Shown here: positions 1 to 8,960 of the stretch, piece after piece
How positions within the stretch are numbered: the first letter of the stretch is position 1
Layout: each line of letters starts with the position of its first letter
NCBI RefSeq assembly: GCF_022370635.2
Contig: NZ_CP092362.2
Span: 868,001-932,000, forward strand
Direction of reading: 5' to 3'
Origin: Mycolicibacterium crocinum
Lineage (GTDB): Bacteria; Actinomycetota; Actinomycetes; Mycobacteriales; Mycobacteriaceae
Length of the DNA: 64,000 nt
Position numbers and translations under genes: made by a program
Notes under the pieces: model-generated
Databases searched by the model: none
Seen by the model: only the letters and a program-made list of their open reading frames with translations
Told to the model about the DNA's origin: nothing

Positions 1-165
1 GACCTGCCTGGGATGCGCGATCAATTCGTCTGCCACTTCCGGTTCGCCGAGATCGGCCAACCCGGCAAGACCAGCTGGAATCTCGAGCCGTGGCGGCCGG
101 TCGTCGACGACCAGACGATGACGGCCTCCGGCTGCAATCCCGGTGGTCTGGAGGAGCCCTTCTGA
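1..165 (+). CDS. C-terminal part of a DUF2599-like secreted protein (Rv0477-like), cut by window start
   Basis: Frame 1 is open from the first base to a TGA at 163-165 and gives the last 54 residues of a protein. Two cysteines are visible (FVCHF and SGCNP), as expected for an exported, disulfide-bonded small protein. The tail is rich in Trp and Pro around WNLEPWRP. In M. tuberculosis the gene before deoC is Rv0477, a small secreted DUF2599 protein, and this fragment fits that by position and general character. Its stop codon shares one base with the deoC start (TGATG), so the two are probably co-transcribed. The N-terminus and signal peptide lie outside the window. Family assignment is inference from synteny. 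Confidence 0.7.
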   Translation, partial: DLPGMRDQFVCHFRFAEIGQPGKTSWNLEPWRPVVDDQTMTASGCNPGGLEEPF

Positions 166-845
166 TGCGCTCTAAAACTGAGGTGGCCGCGCTCGTCGAT
201 CACACGCTGCTCAAGCCCGAAGCCACCGGGGCGGATGTCGCCGCCCTTGTCGAGGAAGCCGCCGAACTGGGCGTGCTGGCGGTGTGCGTGTCCCCGTCGA
301 TGGTGTCTACGGCCAACTCGGCCAGGGCCCAGCGCACGAATCTCGCCATCGCGAGCGTGGCCGGTTTCCCGTCAGGCAAGCATCTGCCAGAAATCAAGGC
401 CCGGGAAGCCGCGGCAGCGGTCGACGACGGCGCCAGCGAAATCGACATGGTCATCGACGTCGGGGCGGCGCTGGCCGGCAACTTCGCCGCCGTGGCCGCC
501 GACATCGCGACGGTGCGAGCCGCGGTACCGGGCGCGGTGCTCAAGGTCATCGTCGAATCGGCCGCGCTGCTGAGCCTCGCCGACGAGGACACCTTGATCG
601 CGGTGTGCCGGGCCGCCGAGGAATCCGGCGCCGACTTCGTCAAGACGTCCACCGGCTTCCATCCCGCCGGCGGCGCATCGGTGGTCGCGATCGAACTCAT
701 GGCGAGCACCGTCGGCGGCCGGCTCGGCGTCAAAGCCAGCGGCGGTATCCGGACTGCAGAGCACGCGCTGGCGATGCTCGACGCCGGCGCGACCCGGCTG
801 GGACTGTCGGGGACGCGCGCGGTGCTCGACGGCCTATCCGGCTAG
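165..845 (+). CDS. deoC: Deoxyribose-phosphate aldolase
   Basis: This enzyme cleaves 2-deoxyribose-5-phosphate to glyceraldehyde-3-phosphate and acetaldehyde in deoxynucleoside catabolism in the cytosol. The 226-residue product has the usual class I TIM-barrel length. It starts with the family signature [11 protein letters not shown], has the Schiff-base lysine in FVKTSTGF (K160) and the second catalytic lysine in GVKASGGIR (K190). ATG 165 overlaps the stop of the preceding gene, and I prefer it to upstream in-frame codons because the family normally begins just before the VDHTLL motif. It converges with the DUF2993 gene, their stops overlapping by about 4 bp. Identification is firm. Confidence 0.95.
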   Translation: MRSKTEVAALVDHTLLKPEATGADVAALVEEAAELGVLAVCVSPSMVSTANSARAQRTNLAIASVAGFPSGKHLPEIKAREAAAAVDDGASEIDMVIDVGAALAGNFAAVAADIATVRAAVPGAVLKVIVESAALLSLADEDTLIAVCRAAEESGADFVKTSTGFHPAGGASVVAIELMASTVGGRLGVKASGGIRTAEHALAMLDAGATRLGLSGTRAVLDGLSG

Positions 846-1786
846 ACGCCCTGGAAGCAGGGGTCCTGCTGGCCGTTCGGGATCGTCGCGTTCTGGGTGA
901 CGAACTTGGCGGTGACGCCGTCGTCGGTGACCGACACGCTGTCGGCGTGAATGCCCATCGGCAGGTTCTTGGTCAGCGTGGACATGAACGCGTCCAATGC
1001 GGGCTGCACGGTTTCCTTCGGCAGCGTGAAGCCCAGCCCGGTCAGGTTCGTCACCTGAAGCGTCAGACCACCGTTGGACACCGCGGGCTTGGTGGTGATC
1101 GCCCCCATCGCGCTCTGCAACTCGATGGTGCCGTCCGACGGCGACGTCTTCACCCCGCTGATCAGGCTGCCGAAGAACGGGATGGCGTTCTGCACGGTCT
1201 CCTTGATGCCGTCCTTGGTCCACTTGATGGTCGCGTCCAGCGAGCCCATCGTGCCCGCCGAGTCGGCCGTCTGCTGGATCCGGATGTCATCGAGCCACAG
1301 GTCGAGCTTCATGCCCTTGGCCCCGCGAATCTGATTGCCCGCGGTTTCGACGTGGATGTCGCTGTAGTGCCGCGAGAGGTGCTGCAGCAGGAAGGGGCGG
1401 GCGCCGAACGAGACGTCGGCCTGGTCCTGCACCACGCAGGAGACGGCCCGGGACACCACCGTGTCGGCCTCATGGCGGACATAGAGCTCGGTGCCGAGCA
1501 GGCCGGCGACCACCACGGCCACGACGATGATCAGGACCAGGACGATCGACAGCGGGTCGCGCAGGAATCTCCGCTTGCCCTCGTCGGGCTGTTCACCCGG
1601 CGGCGCCGGTGGCGGCGTCTGCGACGGCGGCGGTTGGTGCGGGATGTGCTGAGTCGGCGCGTCGGCGGGGCTGCCCGGTCGGGGGATGTATTCGGTGGGG
1701 GTGCCCTGACCCTGTGCGGCCCAGGCCGGCGTGGTCGGGTCGCCCGGGCCGACGGGATGGTTGGGGCCCTGTGGCGGATTCGTCAC
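842..1786 (-). CDS. DUF2993 (LmeA-like) membrane-anchored protein, Rv0479c-like
   Basis: The 314-residue product has a Pro/Thr/Gln-rich, probably disordered cytoplasmic N-terminus (about residues 1-75), one transmembrane helix (about 78-98, [19 protein letters not shown]) and a C-terminal extracytoplasmic domain. That domain resembles DUF2993, the family of LmeA, which acts in lipomannan/lipoarabinomannan elongation. Two cysteines (SCVVQD near the start of the domain and DPCFQGV at the end) could form a disulfide. The GTG start at 1786 overlaps the stop of the nitrilase gene (GTGA), so the two are translationally coupled. Topology is read from sequence. A lipid-binding or envelope role is inference from the family. 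Confidence 0.8.
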   Translation of the reverse strand: MTNPPQGPNHPVGPGDPTTPAWAAQGQGTPTEYIPRPGSPADAPTQHIPHQPPPSQTPPPAPPGEQPDEGKRRFLRDPLSIVLVLIIVVAVVVAGLLGTELYVRHEADTVVSRAVSCVVQDQADVSFGARPFLLQHLSRHYSDIHVETAGNQIRGAKGMKLDLWLDDIRIQQTADSAGTMGSLDATIKWTKDGIKETVQNAIPFFGSLISGVKTSPSDGTIELQSAMGAITTKPAVSNGGLTLQVTNLTGLGFTLPKETVQPALDAFMSTLTKNLPMGIHADSVSVTDDGVTAKFVTQNATIPNGQQDPCFQGV

Positions 1787-2604
1787 CCGCGCGATTCTGC
1801 CTTATCAATCTGAGCGAACTCTGAGCGGTTACGCAGCACCGCGAGCGTTTCCCGCGCCGGTGCGACCCGGTCGATGTCGATATCGGTCACCAGAAGCTGC
1901 GGATCGTCACCCGCCGACGCCACCACCTCGCCGAGGGGCGAGGCGACCACGCTGCCGCCGACACCGGTCGGCGCCTTGGTCGACGTCGCCAGCTCGTCAC
2001 CCGGGTAGCCCTGGTCGACGGCGGCGACGAAAGACTGCGAGTCCAGGGCACGGGCGCGGGCCAGCAATGTCCACTGATCCAATTTGCCGGGCCCCGCACC
2101 CCACGAGGCGTGCACGGTGATCAGCTGCGCTCCCCGGTCCGCGAGCTCGGCGTAGAGGGCGGGGAAGCGGACGTCGTAGCAGAGGGTGATCCCGACCCTG
2201 ACATCGTCGACGGTGATCACCACCGGTTCGCGACCGGGCGCGACCGCGTCGGATTCGGCAAATCCGAACGCGTCGTACATGTGGATCTTGTGATAGTGCG
2301 CATCGACGTCCGGCCCGACCGCGAGGATCGTGTTGGTGACCCGGCCGTCGGGTGCGGGGGTGAACATCCCGGCCAGCACGGTGATGCCCGCGCTCTGCGC
2401 GACACGGCGCACGTCATCGGCCCATGGCCCGTCCAGCGGCTCGGCGACCGCGGCCAGCGGCACACCGAAACGACACATCGTGCCTTCCGGGAAGGCCACC
2501 AGCCGTGCGCCGGCGTCGGCGGCGCGGCGGGTGTAGTCCTCGACCAGCTTCAGGTTCACGGCCGGGTCGGTGTCCGAGAGCAGTTGGGCCAGCGCAATCC
2601 GCAT
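1783..2604 (-). CDS. Carbon-nitrogen hydrolase (nitrilase superfamily), Rv0480c-like
   Basis: A 273-residue cytosolic C-N hydrolase with the Glu-Lys-Cys triad: Glu in VAFPEGTM, Lys in HYHKIHMYD and Cys in ITLCYDVRFP. Such enzymes hydrolyse amides or nitriles. The DAHYHKIHMYD and CYDVRFPALY context is typical of the Nit1/Nit2 branch, which includes deaminated-glutathione amidase and omega-amidase. Because mycobacteria use mycothiol rather than glutathione, the true substrate is unknown. The ATG at 2604 is about 20 bp from the methyltransferase stop, and the 3' end overlaps the DUF2993 start, which suggests a shared transcript. Confidence 0.88.
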   Translation of the reverse strand: MRIALAQLLSDTDPAVNLKLVEDYTRRAADAGARLVAFPEGTMCRFGVPLAAVAEPLDGPWADDVRRVAQSAGITVLAGMFTPAPDGRVTNTILAVGPDVDAHYHKIHMYDAFGFAESDAVAPGREPVVITVDDVRVGITLCYDVRFPALYAELADRGAQLITVHASWGAGPGKLDQWTLLARARALDSQSFVAAVDQGYPGDELATSTKAPTGVGGSVVASPLGEVVASAGDDPQLLVTDIDIDRVAPARETLAVLRNRSEFAQIDKAESRG

Positions 2605-2608
2605 GCGT

Positions 2609-3334
2609 TCAGCCTACGTCGGGTGCGACCGCCGACCAGGGCACGGTGAGCACGGCATCGCGAACGGCCCGCCGCTGCGGCTCGATGGGCACACCCGTCG
2701 CAGCCAGTTCGGCGAGCATCGCGCGCCAGCGGTCCCGCGGACCGAACACCGAATGCCCGGCCGCCGTCGCCCATGCGCGGTCTGCCGACGACAGCAGGGT
2801 GTGGATGGGTTGGCCCGGAACATTGTGGTGGATAAGAACTTTCGGTAATCGCTCGGCCAGATCCGACGGCCGGTCGATGTGCCGGGGATCGCAAGCCAGG
2901 GTCAGAGTCACCGGACCGTCGCCGTCGAGCAGCACCCAGCAGCAGCGCCGGCCGAGCTCGTCGCAGGTCCCGTCGACGATCAGACCGCCCGGGGCCAGTC
3001 GACTCCGCATCTGCGCCCAGGCCTCGTCCACGGCGTCCTCGGGATACTGACGCAGCACGTTGAACCCCCGCACCAGAACTGGTTGCAGGCCTGCGAGTTC
3101 GAAGCCGCCGACCTTGAATTCCACGCCGTCGGTGTCGGGGACTACCCGTTGCGGGTCGATCTCCAGGCCGACCACCCGGACGTCGGACCGGACCGCGCGC
3201 AGGCGGGTCGCCAATTCCAGTGTGGTGACCGGCAATCGGCCGTATCCCAGGTCGACGACCACCGGGTCGGTAGCCGACTCCAAAGCCGCGCGCACCCGCG
3301 GCGAGTTCACCATCCAGCGATCGGCGCGGCGCAA
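2609..3334 (-). CDS. Class I SAM-dependent methyltransferase-like protein
   Basis: A 241-residue Rossmann-fold protein. The nucleotide-binding loop appears as VVVDLGYGRLPVTT, followed by an acidic residue at the end of strand 2 (VVGLEIDPQR) and a GGLIVDGTCDE segment. These features fit a class I methyltransferase, but the substrate cannot be read. The start is uncertain: TTG at 3334 keeps an N-terminal RRADRW segment, whereas ATG 3313 (MVNSPRV) would remove seven residues. It sits in the minus-strand run with the nitrilase and the DUF2505 genes, with about 50 bp to the DUF2505 gene upstream. Confidence 0.75.
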   Translation of the reverse strand: MRRADRWMVNSPRVRAALESATDPVVVDLGYGRLPVTTLELATRLRAVRSDVRVVGLEIDPQRVVPDTDGVEFKVGGFELAGLQPVLVRGFNVLRQYPEDAVDEAWAQMRSRLAPGGLIVDGTCDELGRRCCWVLLDGDGPVTLTLACDPRHIDRPSDLAERLPKVLIHHNVPGQPIHTLLSSADRAWATAAGHSVFGPRDRWRAMLAELAATGVPIEPQRRAVRDAVLTVPWSAVAPDVG

Positions 3335-3386
3335 CCGGTTGGCGTTGGTGGTGCCTCGGGTGGGAACGCCGACCGGGCGTGGCGGT

Positions 3387-3899
3387 CTAGTAATGGCTGG
3401 CGATCCAGTCGCGGGTGAAATCTCGTTCGTTGTCGAACAATCCGCGCAATCCGTCGAGCACCCACTTCTCGATCTTGCCGCCGACCAGTGGCACGTTCAC
3501 CTTGCAGAGGCTGCTCAGCCGCAGTTCGCTACCCGTGGCCGTCCGCTGCAGCACGTAGGTGCCGTCGAAGTTCATCGGGGCTGCGGGCACCAATGCCCGG
3601 TAGTGCCCGTCGGCCGAGTTCGTGGCGGGGTCGAACGGAGCGAAGTGCTGCTCGCGGGTGATGGTGAGCCGCAACGGAACCACCGCGGCGATCATCGACG
3701 GCATGTCCCGGCGCGACACCGTGTGGGTGAACACGATGTCGGTGCCGCCCGAGCCCGAGTGGAAATGCGTCATCTCCGAATCGGTGTGCTGCTGGTGTTC
3801 GGCGATCAGGTCTTCCCAGTACTCGCGGCTGGTGAAGCTCTGGTAGAGGTCGGCCACGGGCTTGTCGAGCCCGATGACGTAGTCCATGCGGCGGGACAT
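3387..3899 (-). CDS. DUF2505 family protein (paralogue A), Rv0481c-like
   Basis: A 170-residue protein without a signal peptide or membrane segment. It resembles the actinobacterial DUF2505 family, a START/SRPBCC-like ligand-binding fold. It shares with its neighbour at 3922-4428 the block VPLVGGKIE and the ending pattern of (E/D)xxFTxxWIA. The two genes are adjacent, co-oriented and of nearly equal length, so they arose by tandem duplication. M. tuberculosis has, as I remember, one such gene (Rv0481c) next to murB. Function is unknown; the fold suggests binding of a hydrophobic ligand. The ATG at 3899 gives the usual MxxxxDY start. Confidence 0.82.
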   Translation of the reverse strand: MSRRMDYVIGLDKPVADLYQSFTSREYWEDLIAEHQQHTDSEMTHFHSGSGGTDIVFTHTVSRRDMPSMIAAVVPLRLTITREQHFAPFDPATNSADGHYRALVPAAPMNFDGTYVLQRTATGSELRLSSLCKVNVPLVGGKIEKWVLDGLRGLFDNERDFTRDWIASHY

Positions 3900-3921
3900 G
3901 AGCCCAACCGTACCTGTGGCG

Positions 3922-4428
3922 TCAGCCGTTCTCGGCGATCCACCGGGTGGTGAACTGTTGCTCGGCGATCAGCAGGTCGACGAGCTGGTGGCCGATGAAG
4001 TTCTCGATCTTGCCGCCGACCAATGGGACGCGTACTTCGACGGTGGCGTGAAAAGCCAACTGCGCCTGCACGTCTGAGGGCCGCAGCTGCGCGTTTCCGG
4101 TCAAGGTCACCGGCGCGCCGGGGATGGTGCCGCTGACGGTGGCAGCGGCCTTGCCGTCGACCAGTCCGGTCCAGCTCTCCACCCGGCGAATTTCGAGATC
4201 GCCGTGGTGGAACTGCGTGACCACGGCCGGCAGCCGGTCGACCCGCAGCACCTGGGTGGTCGCCACGTCGACGCCGCCGCCTGCCGTCAACCGAATCGAG
4301 TCGAGTGACGCGTGGTCGGCACCGGAATCGGCCAGTCGGGCCAACCAATATTGCTCGTCGAGTAAAGCCCGATGCACCTGTTCGACGCTGCCCTCGTAAT
4401 CGGTGGCCATGTCGAATGAGCGCGGCAT
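3922..4428 (-). CDS. DUF2505 family protein (paralogue B)
   Basis: A 168-residue cytosolic protein, the second of a tandem DUF2505 pair. It begins MPRSFDMATDYEGSVEQVH, typical of SRPBCC-like proteins where a beta strand leads into a helix, and ends with VPLVGGKIENFIGHQL and RWIAENG. The 3' end is 22 bp from the start of paralogue A. It is divergent from murB with almost no spacer, so the murB promoter must lie within or immediately beside its 5' end. Function is not known. Confidence 0.82.
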   Translation of the reverse strand: MPRSFDMATDYEGSVEQVHRALLDEQYWLARLADSGADHASLDSIRLTAGGGVDVATTQVLRVDRLPAVVTQFHHGDLEIRRVESWTGLVDGKAAATVSGTIPGAPVTLTGNAQLRPSDVQAQLAFHATVEVRVPLVGGKIENFIGHQLVDLLIAEQQFTTRWIAENG

Positions 4429-4454
4429 AAGTCGTGAGGCTACCGTTACGGGCC

Positions 4455-5513
4455 GTGGCAGCAGGGAAGTTGTACGGCGGCGCGGCGGTTGCCGAGAACG
4501 TGCCGCTGGCTCCGTTGACCACCCTGCGGGTCGGTCCGGTCGCGCGGCGCCTGATCACCTGCACCACCACTGACCAGATCGTCGCGACGCTGCGGGCCGT
4601 CGACACCGAGGGGCCGGTTCTGGTCCTGGCGGGCGGGTCCAATGTCGTGCTCGCCGATGACCTCACGGACCTGACAGTCGTGCTGCTGGCCAACCGAGCC
4701 ATCAGCACCGACGGTGGCCTGCTGCGCGCCGAGGCCGGTGCAGTCTGGGACGACGTCGTCGTCGCCGCCGTCGAATCCGGCCTGGGCGGGCTGGAGTGCC
4801 TGTCCGGCATTCCCGGCTCAGCGGGCGCTACGCCGGTGCAGAATGTCGGCGCCTACGGCGTGGAGGTGGCCGACTATCTGACCCGGGTTCGGCTGCTGGA
4901 CCGGCGAAGCTCGGACGTGCGCTGGGTGCCCGCCGATGAACTCGGGCTCGGCTACCGGCACAGCAATCTGAAGAACTCGTCGGACGCGGTGGTGCTGGAG
5001 GTCGAGTTCGCCCTCGACGAGGACGGACGCTCGGCGCCACTGCGGTACGCGGAGCTGACCGGGGCGCTCGGTGTGACGTCGGGGGAGCGGTCCGCACCAG
5101 CCGAGGTGCGCGACACTGTGCTGGCGTTGCGCGCCCGCAAGGGCATGGTGCTCGACGCCGACGACCACGACACCTGGAGTGTCGGATCGTTTTTCACCAA
5201 TCCGGTGATTTCCGCCGAACGGTTCGACGAGCTGCAGGCGCGCTGGCACGGTCCGGTTCCGCACTACCCGGCCGACGACGGGGTCAAGCTGGCGGCCGGC
5301 TGGCTGGTCGAGAATGCCGGCTTCGGTAAGGGTTATCCCGGCTCGGACGCGCCGAGTCGGCTGTCCACCAAACATGCGCTGGCCCTGACGAACCGGGGGA
5401 GTGCCGGCACCGCCGACATCCTGGCGTTGGCCCGCACGGTCCGCGACGGTGTGCGCGCGGCGTTCGGTATCACGTTGGTGCCGGAGCCGGTGCTGGTCGG
5501 CTGTTCGCTGTAG
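4455..5513 (+). CDS. murB: UDP-N-acetylenolpyruvoylglucosamine reductase
   Basis: MurB reduces UDP-GlcNAc-enolpyruvate to UDP-MurNAc with NADPH and FAD, the second committed step of peptidoglycan synthesis. The FAD-binding fold is shown by [34 protein letters not shown] and the C-terminal GYPG...[14 protein letters not shown] block, with the catalytic Ser in [12 protein letters not shown]. It is about 352 residues from GTG 4455. I favour that start because a TACCGT -10-like hexamer at 4441-4446 would put the transcript start within 2-3 bases of it, as in leaderless mycobacterial mRNAs. GTG 4434 would add seven residues. Divergent from DUF2505 paralogue B. Confidence 0.94.
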   Translation: MAAGKLYGGAAVAENVPLAPLTTLRVGPVARRLITCTTTDQIVATLRAVDTEGPVLVLAGGSNVVLADDLTDLTVVLLANRAISTDGGLLRAEAGAVWDDVVVAAVESGLGGLECLSGIPGSAGATPVQNVGAYGVEVADYLTRVRLLDRRSSDVRWVPADELGLGYRHSNLKNSSDAVVLEVEFALDEDGRSAPLRYAELTGALGVTSGERSAPAEVRDTVLALRARKGMVLDADDHDTWSVGSFFTNPVISAERFDELQARWHGPVPHYPADDGVKLAAGWLVENAGFGKGYPGSDAPSRLSTKHALALTNRGSAGTADILALARTVRDGVRAAFGITLVPEPVLVGCSL

Positions 5514-5523
5514 ACCCCGCACT

Positions 5524-5537
5524 GCCGCCTGAGCGGC
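5524..5537 (+). terminator. Short GC stem-loop after murB
   Basis: GCCGC and GCGGC flank the four-base loop CTGA about 10 bp after the murB stop. There is no U-tract, and the stem is only five pairs, so this is at best a weak terminator. It is followed by an AT-rich patch (5570-5608) that more likely belongs to the promoter of the next gene. Confidence 0.25.
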
Positions 5538-5668
5538 GGATACAGCAACCTGATCGCGACCCGAAGCGACGAATATTTCAAAAATTAACCCGCGCGACGA
5601 AAAATAGGCAGAATGGTGGGTGTGAGCCCGGTCACGGGTTTGCTTAGACCATCTACGGGGGATGTGAC

Positions 5669-6634
5669 ATGGCCACTGCCAGCACCAAAACTGTCAAGCG
5701 CGGGCGCAACCGCACGCTGGAGATCAAGACTTGGCTGGGCGCGGGCGCCCTGACCCTGGGCGTGGGAGCGGCCCTGGCCGGAGCGACCGCCGTCGCGCAG
5801 GCCGACACCGGTCACTCGGGGTCGGGTGCGTCGTCGTCGAGCTCGTCGTCCAAGTCCGACGCCGGCCCCAAGCGCACGGTCGCGACCTCGGCCCGCACCG
5901 TCGCGAAGGTCACGAGCAGTCCGGTGAGCGCCGCCGCCACCTCGAAGCCGTCGGCCAGCGCCAAGCCGGCCGCCGCCAGCGGCAAGACTGCCACCGCCAA
6001 CGCGTCTCTCCCGCCGATCAACCAGACCATCAACACCCCGTTCGGTCCCATCTCGTTCGTGGCGAACGTGACGGTCCCTGATCCGGGCACCAGTGGTGCG
6101 GTGGCGATCGACGTGTCCGCCAAGACGCCGCTCGGCGGCGCCAAATTCTCCATCGGCGGAACACAGACCTTCACCCTGGGAATGCCGCCTACCAGCGTGA
6201 CGTCGCTGACGGACGGGACGCTTAAGGTGCCCGCAGTGGTGGCATTGGCCGCCAGCACCGCCGGCGCGTTCGTCGGAGCCGGGCTCAGCGCGGCCGACAG
6301 CCTGAACACCTTCCTGTCCGATGCGCGCAGCGGAAACATCGCCGGGGCATTCATCGCCTGGGCCTCGGCTGCCCCGAAGTTCACGAACGCGCTGCTCTTC
6401 GGCACGAACACCCTCGACCTGCCGATTCCGACCGGTGGAACGGGTCCGGACATCGTGGCGCACATCCCGGTCGGCGGGTTCTTCTCCCCGGCACGGTCGC
6501 TGGAAGTGACCTGGAGCGAGTACACCACCACCCAGTCCGGTGTCGAGATCACGCTGAACGCCGGCGACATCGTCTTCGGCGGCACCAAGTTCGGCGGGGC
6601 CGCACCCGCTTTCCTGGCGCTCTTCGGCCTCTGA
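5669..6634 (+). CDS. Mycobacterial exported protein with long signal region, unknown function
   Basis: A 321-residue protein with a basic N-terminus (KTVKRGRNR), a hydrophobic signal segment (about residues 27-47, LGAGALTLGVGAALAGA) and a likely cleavage after AVAQA. A low-complexity linker follows, rich in Ser, Lys, Thr and Ala (about 50-112), and then a conserved-looking domain from INQTINTPFGPISF to the end. The TWLGAGALTLGVGAALAGA signal style recurs in large mycobacterial exported families. I do not recognise the C-terminal domain. There is no such gene between murB and lprQ in M. tuberculosis as I recall it, so it is an accessory insertion. The ATG 5669 is preceded by GGGGGATGTGAC, a plausible ribosome site. 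Confidence 0.85.
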   Translation: MATASTKTVKRGRNRTLEIKTWLGAGALTLGVGAALAGATAVAQADTGHSGSGASSSSSSSKSDAGPKRTVATSARTVAKVTSSPVSAAATSKPSASAKPAAASGKTATANASLPPINQTINTPFGPISFVANVTVPDPGTSGAVAIDVSAKTPLGGAKFSIGGTQTFTLGMPPTSVTSLTDGTLKVPAVVALAASTAGAFVGAGLSAADSLNTFLSDARSGNIAGAFIAWASAAPKFTNALLFGTNTLDLPIPTGGTGPDIVAHIPVGGFFSPARSLEVTWSEYTTTQSGVEITLNAGDIVFGGTKFGGAAPAFLALFGL

Positions 6635-6670
6635 CAGGGACGGGGTAGGGCGAAGCCCACACTCCGTCGA

Positions 6671-6701
6671 TTGGCAGCCGGACGGCTGGGTTCCGTATCT
6701 T
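6671..6701 (+). promoter_or_regulatory. Candidate promoter for lprQ (near-leaderless)
   Basis: TTGGCA (6671-6676) and TATCTT (6696-6701) are separated by 19 bp. With the mycobacterial convention that the last T of the -10 lies at -7, transcription would start about 6708, two bases before the GTG at 6710. This supports both the promoter and the chosen lprQ start. It is a motif reading only. Confidence 0.35.
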
Positions 6702-6709
6702 GGATTGAC

Positions 6710-8032
6710 GTGAGCCCAGCCGACCGACCGCCGATCAACCGGCGACGCGCCTTGACAGCGCTGGTCGTCGGCGTGGCCGCGCCCAGCGCGCTGGCGGCCT
6801 GCGTGAACGGGCCCGGCAAACAAGCCGCGAAGAAGGAACCCCCGCCCAAGGCCTCGCTGACCTTCACTCCGGCCAATGACGCCAAGGATGTGCTGCCCAC
6901 GACCCCGGTGAAGCTGGAGGTCAAGGACGGCTGGCTGCAACACGTCGCGCTGACCAATGCCGAGGGCAAGCCGGTCGCCGGTGCGCTCAATCGCGATCGC
7001 ACCGCCTTCACCGTCACCGAGCCGCTGGGCTACGGCGCGTCCTATACGTGGACCGGCTCGGCGGTCGGGGGCGACGGCCAGGCTCTGCCGATCGCGGCGG
7101 CGTTCACCACGATCGACCCCACCAAGCAGGTCAACGGCCAGTTCCAGCTGTCTGACGGGCAGACCGTCGGCGTGGCGGCGCCGATCATCCTGCAATTTGA
7201 CGCAGCGATCGACGATGAGCACAAAGCCGACGTCGAGAAGGCGCTGACGGTCACCACCACCCCGCCGAACGAGGGCAGTTGGGCGTGGCTGCCCGACGAG
7301 GTGGGCGGCTCACGAGTGCACTGGCGGACCAAGGAGTACTACCAGCCCGGCACCAAAGTCCATGTCGACGCCAAGCTCTACGGCGTGAAGTTCGGCGACG
7401 ACTCCTTCGGCGCCTCCGATTCGACGCTGGACTTCGAGATCGGGCGCAGGCAGGTGGTCAAGGCCGACGCGACGTCGCACCGCATCCAGGTGATCACCGA
7501 CGAGGGCGTCATCATGGATTTCCCGTGCAGCTACGGCGAAGCCGACAAGCCCCGCAACGTGACTCGCAGCGGCATCCACGTCGTCAGCGAGAAGTACGCC
7601 GACTTCTACATGACGAACCAGGCCGCCGGATACAGCAATGTCCATGAGCGCTGGGCGGTCCGGATCTCCAACAACGGCGAGTTCATCCACGCCAACCCGG
7701 CCAGTTCTGGCGCACAAGGCAACACCAACGTCACCAACGGCTGCATCAACCTGTCCACCAGTGACGCCGAGCAGTACTTCGGCACCGCCATGTACGGCGA
7801 CCCGGTCGAGGTGACCGGCACGTCGATCCAGCTGTCCTACGCCGACGGCGACATCTGGGACTGGGCGGTGGACTGGAACGAGTGGAAGTCGATGTCCGCG
7901 TTGTCGGATCAGAAACCTGAGACCAGCATCCCCAGCACCGCGCCGGCTACTCCGACCGATGCGCCGACGCTGTCCGGCACACCCACGACGACGACGCCCA
8001 CGACGTCGCGGTCGGCTACGACCGGCGGTTGA
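6710..8032 (+). CDS. lprQ: L,D-transpeptidase lipoprotein (LprQ / LdtMt5 type)
   Basis: A 440-residue envelope enzyme that forms 3-3 cross-links in peptidoglycan. It has an N-terminal signal with lipobox LAAC (lipidated Cys31), Ig-like repeats (roughly 45-250), a YkuD catalytic domain (about 255-390) and a Thr/Pro-rich tail. The active-site motif reads VTNGCINLS with catalytic Cys345. The usual family form is SHGC, so Thr-Asn replaces Ser-His, which I remember as a feature of the LdtMt5 branch. GTG 6710 is chosen because it gives a compact lipoprotein signal and follows a candidate promoter. Its 3' end overlaps the convergent SDR gene by 17 bp. Confidence 0.93.
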   Translation: MSPADRPPINRRRALTALVVGVAAPSALAACVNGPGKQAAKKEPPPKASLTFTPANDAKDVLPTTPVKLEVKDGWLQHVALTNAEGKPVAGALNRDRTAFTVTEPLGYGASYTWTGSAVGGDGQALPIAAAFTTIDPTKQVNGQFQLSDGQTVGVAAPIILQFDAAIDDEHKADVEKALTVTTTPPNEGSWAWLPDEVGGSRVHWRTKEYYQPGTKVHVDAKLYGVKFGDDSFGASDSTLDFEIGRRQVVKADATSHRIQVITDEGVIMDFPCSYGEADKPRNVTRSGIHVVSEKYADFYMTNQAAGYSNVHERWAVRISNNGEFIHANPASSGAQGNTNVTNGCINLSTSDAEQYFGTAMYGDPVEVTGTSIQLSYADGDIWDWAVDWNEWKSMSALSDQKPETSIPSTAPATPTDAPTLSGTPTTTTPTTSRSATTGG

Positions 8033-8765
8033 ACCGGCTGGCGCTGGCTTGATCGCGGGGCCGGAGCACGATCTGGTCCAGGTTGACATGCGACGGGCGC
8101 GACGCGACGAAGCCGATCACCTCCGCGACGTCGGCGGCCACCAGTGGTGTGATCCCCGAGTAGACCGCGTCGGCGCGCTGTTCGTCGCCGCCGAAGCGCA
8201 CCAGGGAGAACTCCGTCTCCACCGCGCCAGGCGCAATCTCGGTGAGCCGCACCGGTTTTCCGAGTAACTCGCCGCGCAGGGTCCGGTGCAGCGCGCCTTG
8301 GGCATGCTTGGCCGCGGTGTACCCGCCGCCGTTGTCGTAGACCTCCAGCGCGGCGATCGAGGTGACGGTGACGATTAGTCCGTCACCGGATTCGACGAGC
8401 TTGGGCAACAATGCCCGGGTCACCCGAAGGGTGCCCAGGACGTTGGTCTCCCACATCCACCGCCAGTTGTCGAGGTTCGCCTCGGCGATCGGTTCCAGTC
8501 CTTTGGCGCCGCCGGCGTTGTTGACCAGCACATCCACCCGCGGCAACCCGGCGGCCAGGGCGGCCACGGCATCGTCGTCTGTGACGTCGGCCACGACCGA
8601 GGTGCCGCCGATCTCGTCGGCCAACCGCTGGATGCGATCCGCCCGCCGCGCTACTGCGACGACGTGAAAGCCAAGGGCGCCAAGGGTTTTGGCCGTCGCT
8701 TCACCGATACCGGAGCTGGCGCCGGTGACTACCGCTACGCGCGAGTGGGCGTCTGGATTGGTCAT
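8016..8765 (-). CDS. Short-chain dehydrogenase/reductase, Rv0484c-like
   Basis: A 249-residue classical SDR. It has the cofactor-binding motif TGASSGIG (residues 14-21), NNAG for fold stability, and the catalytic YTAAK with a serine in TVTSIAAL about 12 residues earlier. The acidic/basic pattern after strand 2 (VARRADR) suggests NADP(H). The substrate is unknown. ATG 8765 is the natural start, placing the glycine motif at the usual distance from the N-terminus. The long in-frame extension upstream lacks any SDR feature. It diverges from the ROK regulator across about 195 bp and overlaps lprQ at the 3' end. Confidence 0.9.
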   Translation of the reverse strand: MTNPDAHSRVAVVTGASSGIGEATAKTLGALGFHVVAVARRADRIQRLADEIGGTSVVADVTDDDAVAALAAGLPRVDVLVNNAGGAKGLEPIAEANLDNWRWMWETNVLGTLRVTRALLPKLVESGDGLIVTVTSIAALEVYDNGGGYTAAKHAQGALHRTLRGELLGKPVRLTEIAPGAVETEFSLVRFGGDEQRADAVYSGITPLVAADVAEVIGFVASRPSHVNLDQIVLRPRDQASASRFNRRS

Positions 8766-8960
8766 CGCTCCAACTCTAGTGACTGTGCTACTTTCTCCCC
8801 GTGATCCGTTTCGGTCTGACCAGCTGTCTGGTCGCGCACACCGCGTGTTGTTGTCACGCGATTCGCTGCGCCTGACCCGACGGACTCCTTTCTTCTCGTC
8901 CCGCTCACGTCGCCAGGTGTGGCATAGGCCCCCATTGACGACTCGAGAAGGACACCCCCA

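Noticed and set aside
284-1813. Long plus-strand open frame of about 509 codons
   Set aside because: Arg/Gly/Ala-rich translation, antisense or out of frame to deoC and the DUF2993 gene. A typical shadow frame in high-GC DNA.
5585-7222. 545-codon minus-strand open frame
   Set aside because: Antisense to the exported protein and lprQ, both with recognisable signals and domains. Composition is shadow-like.
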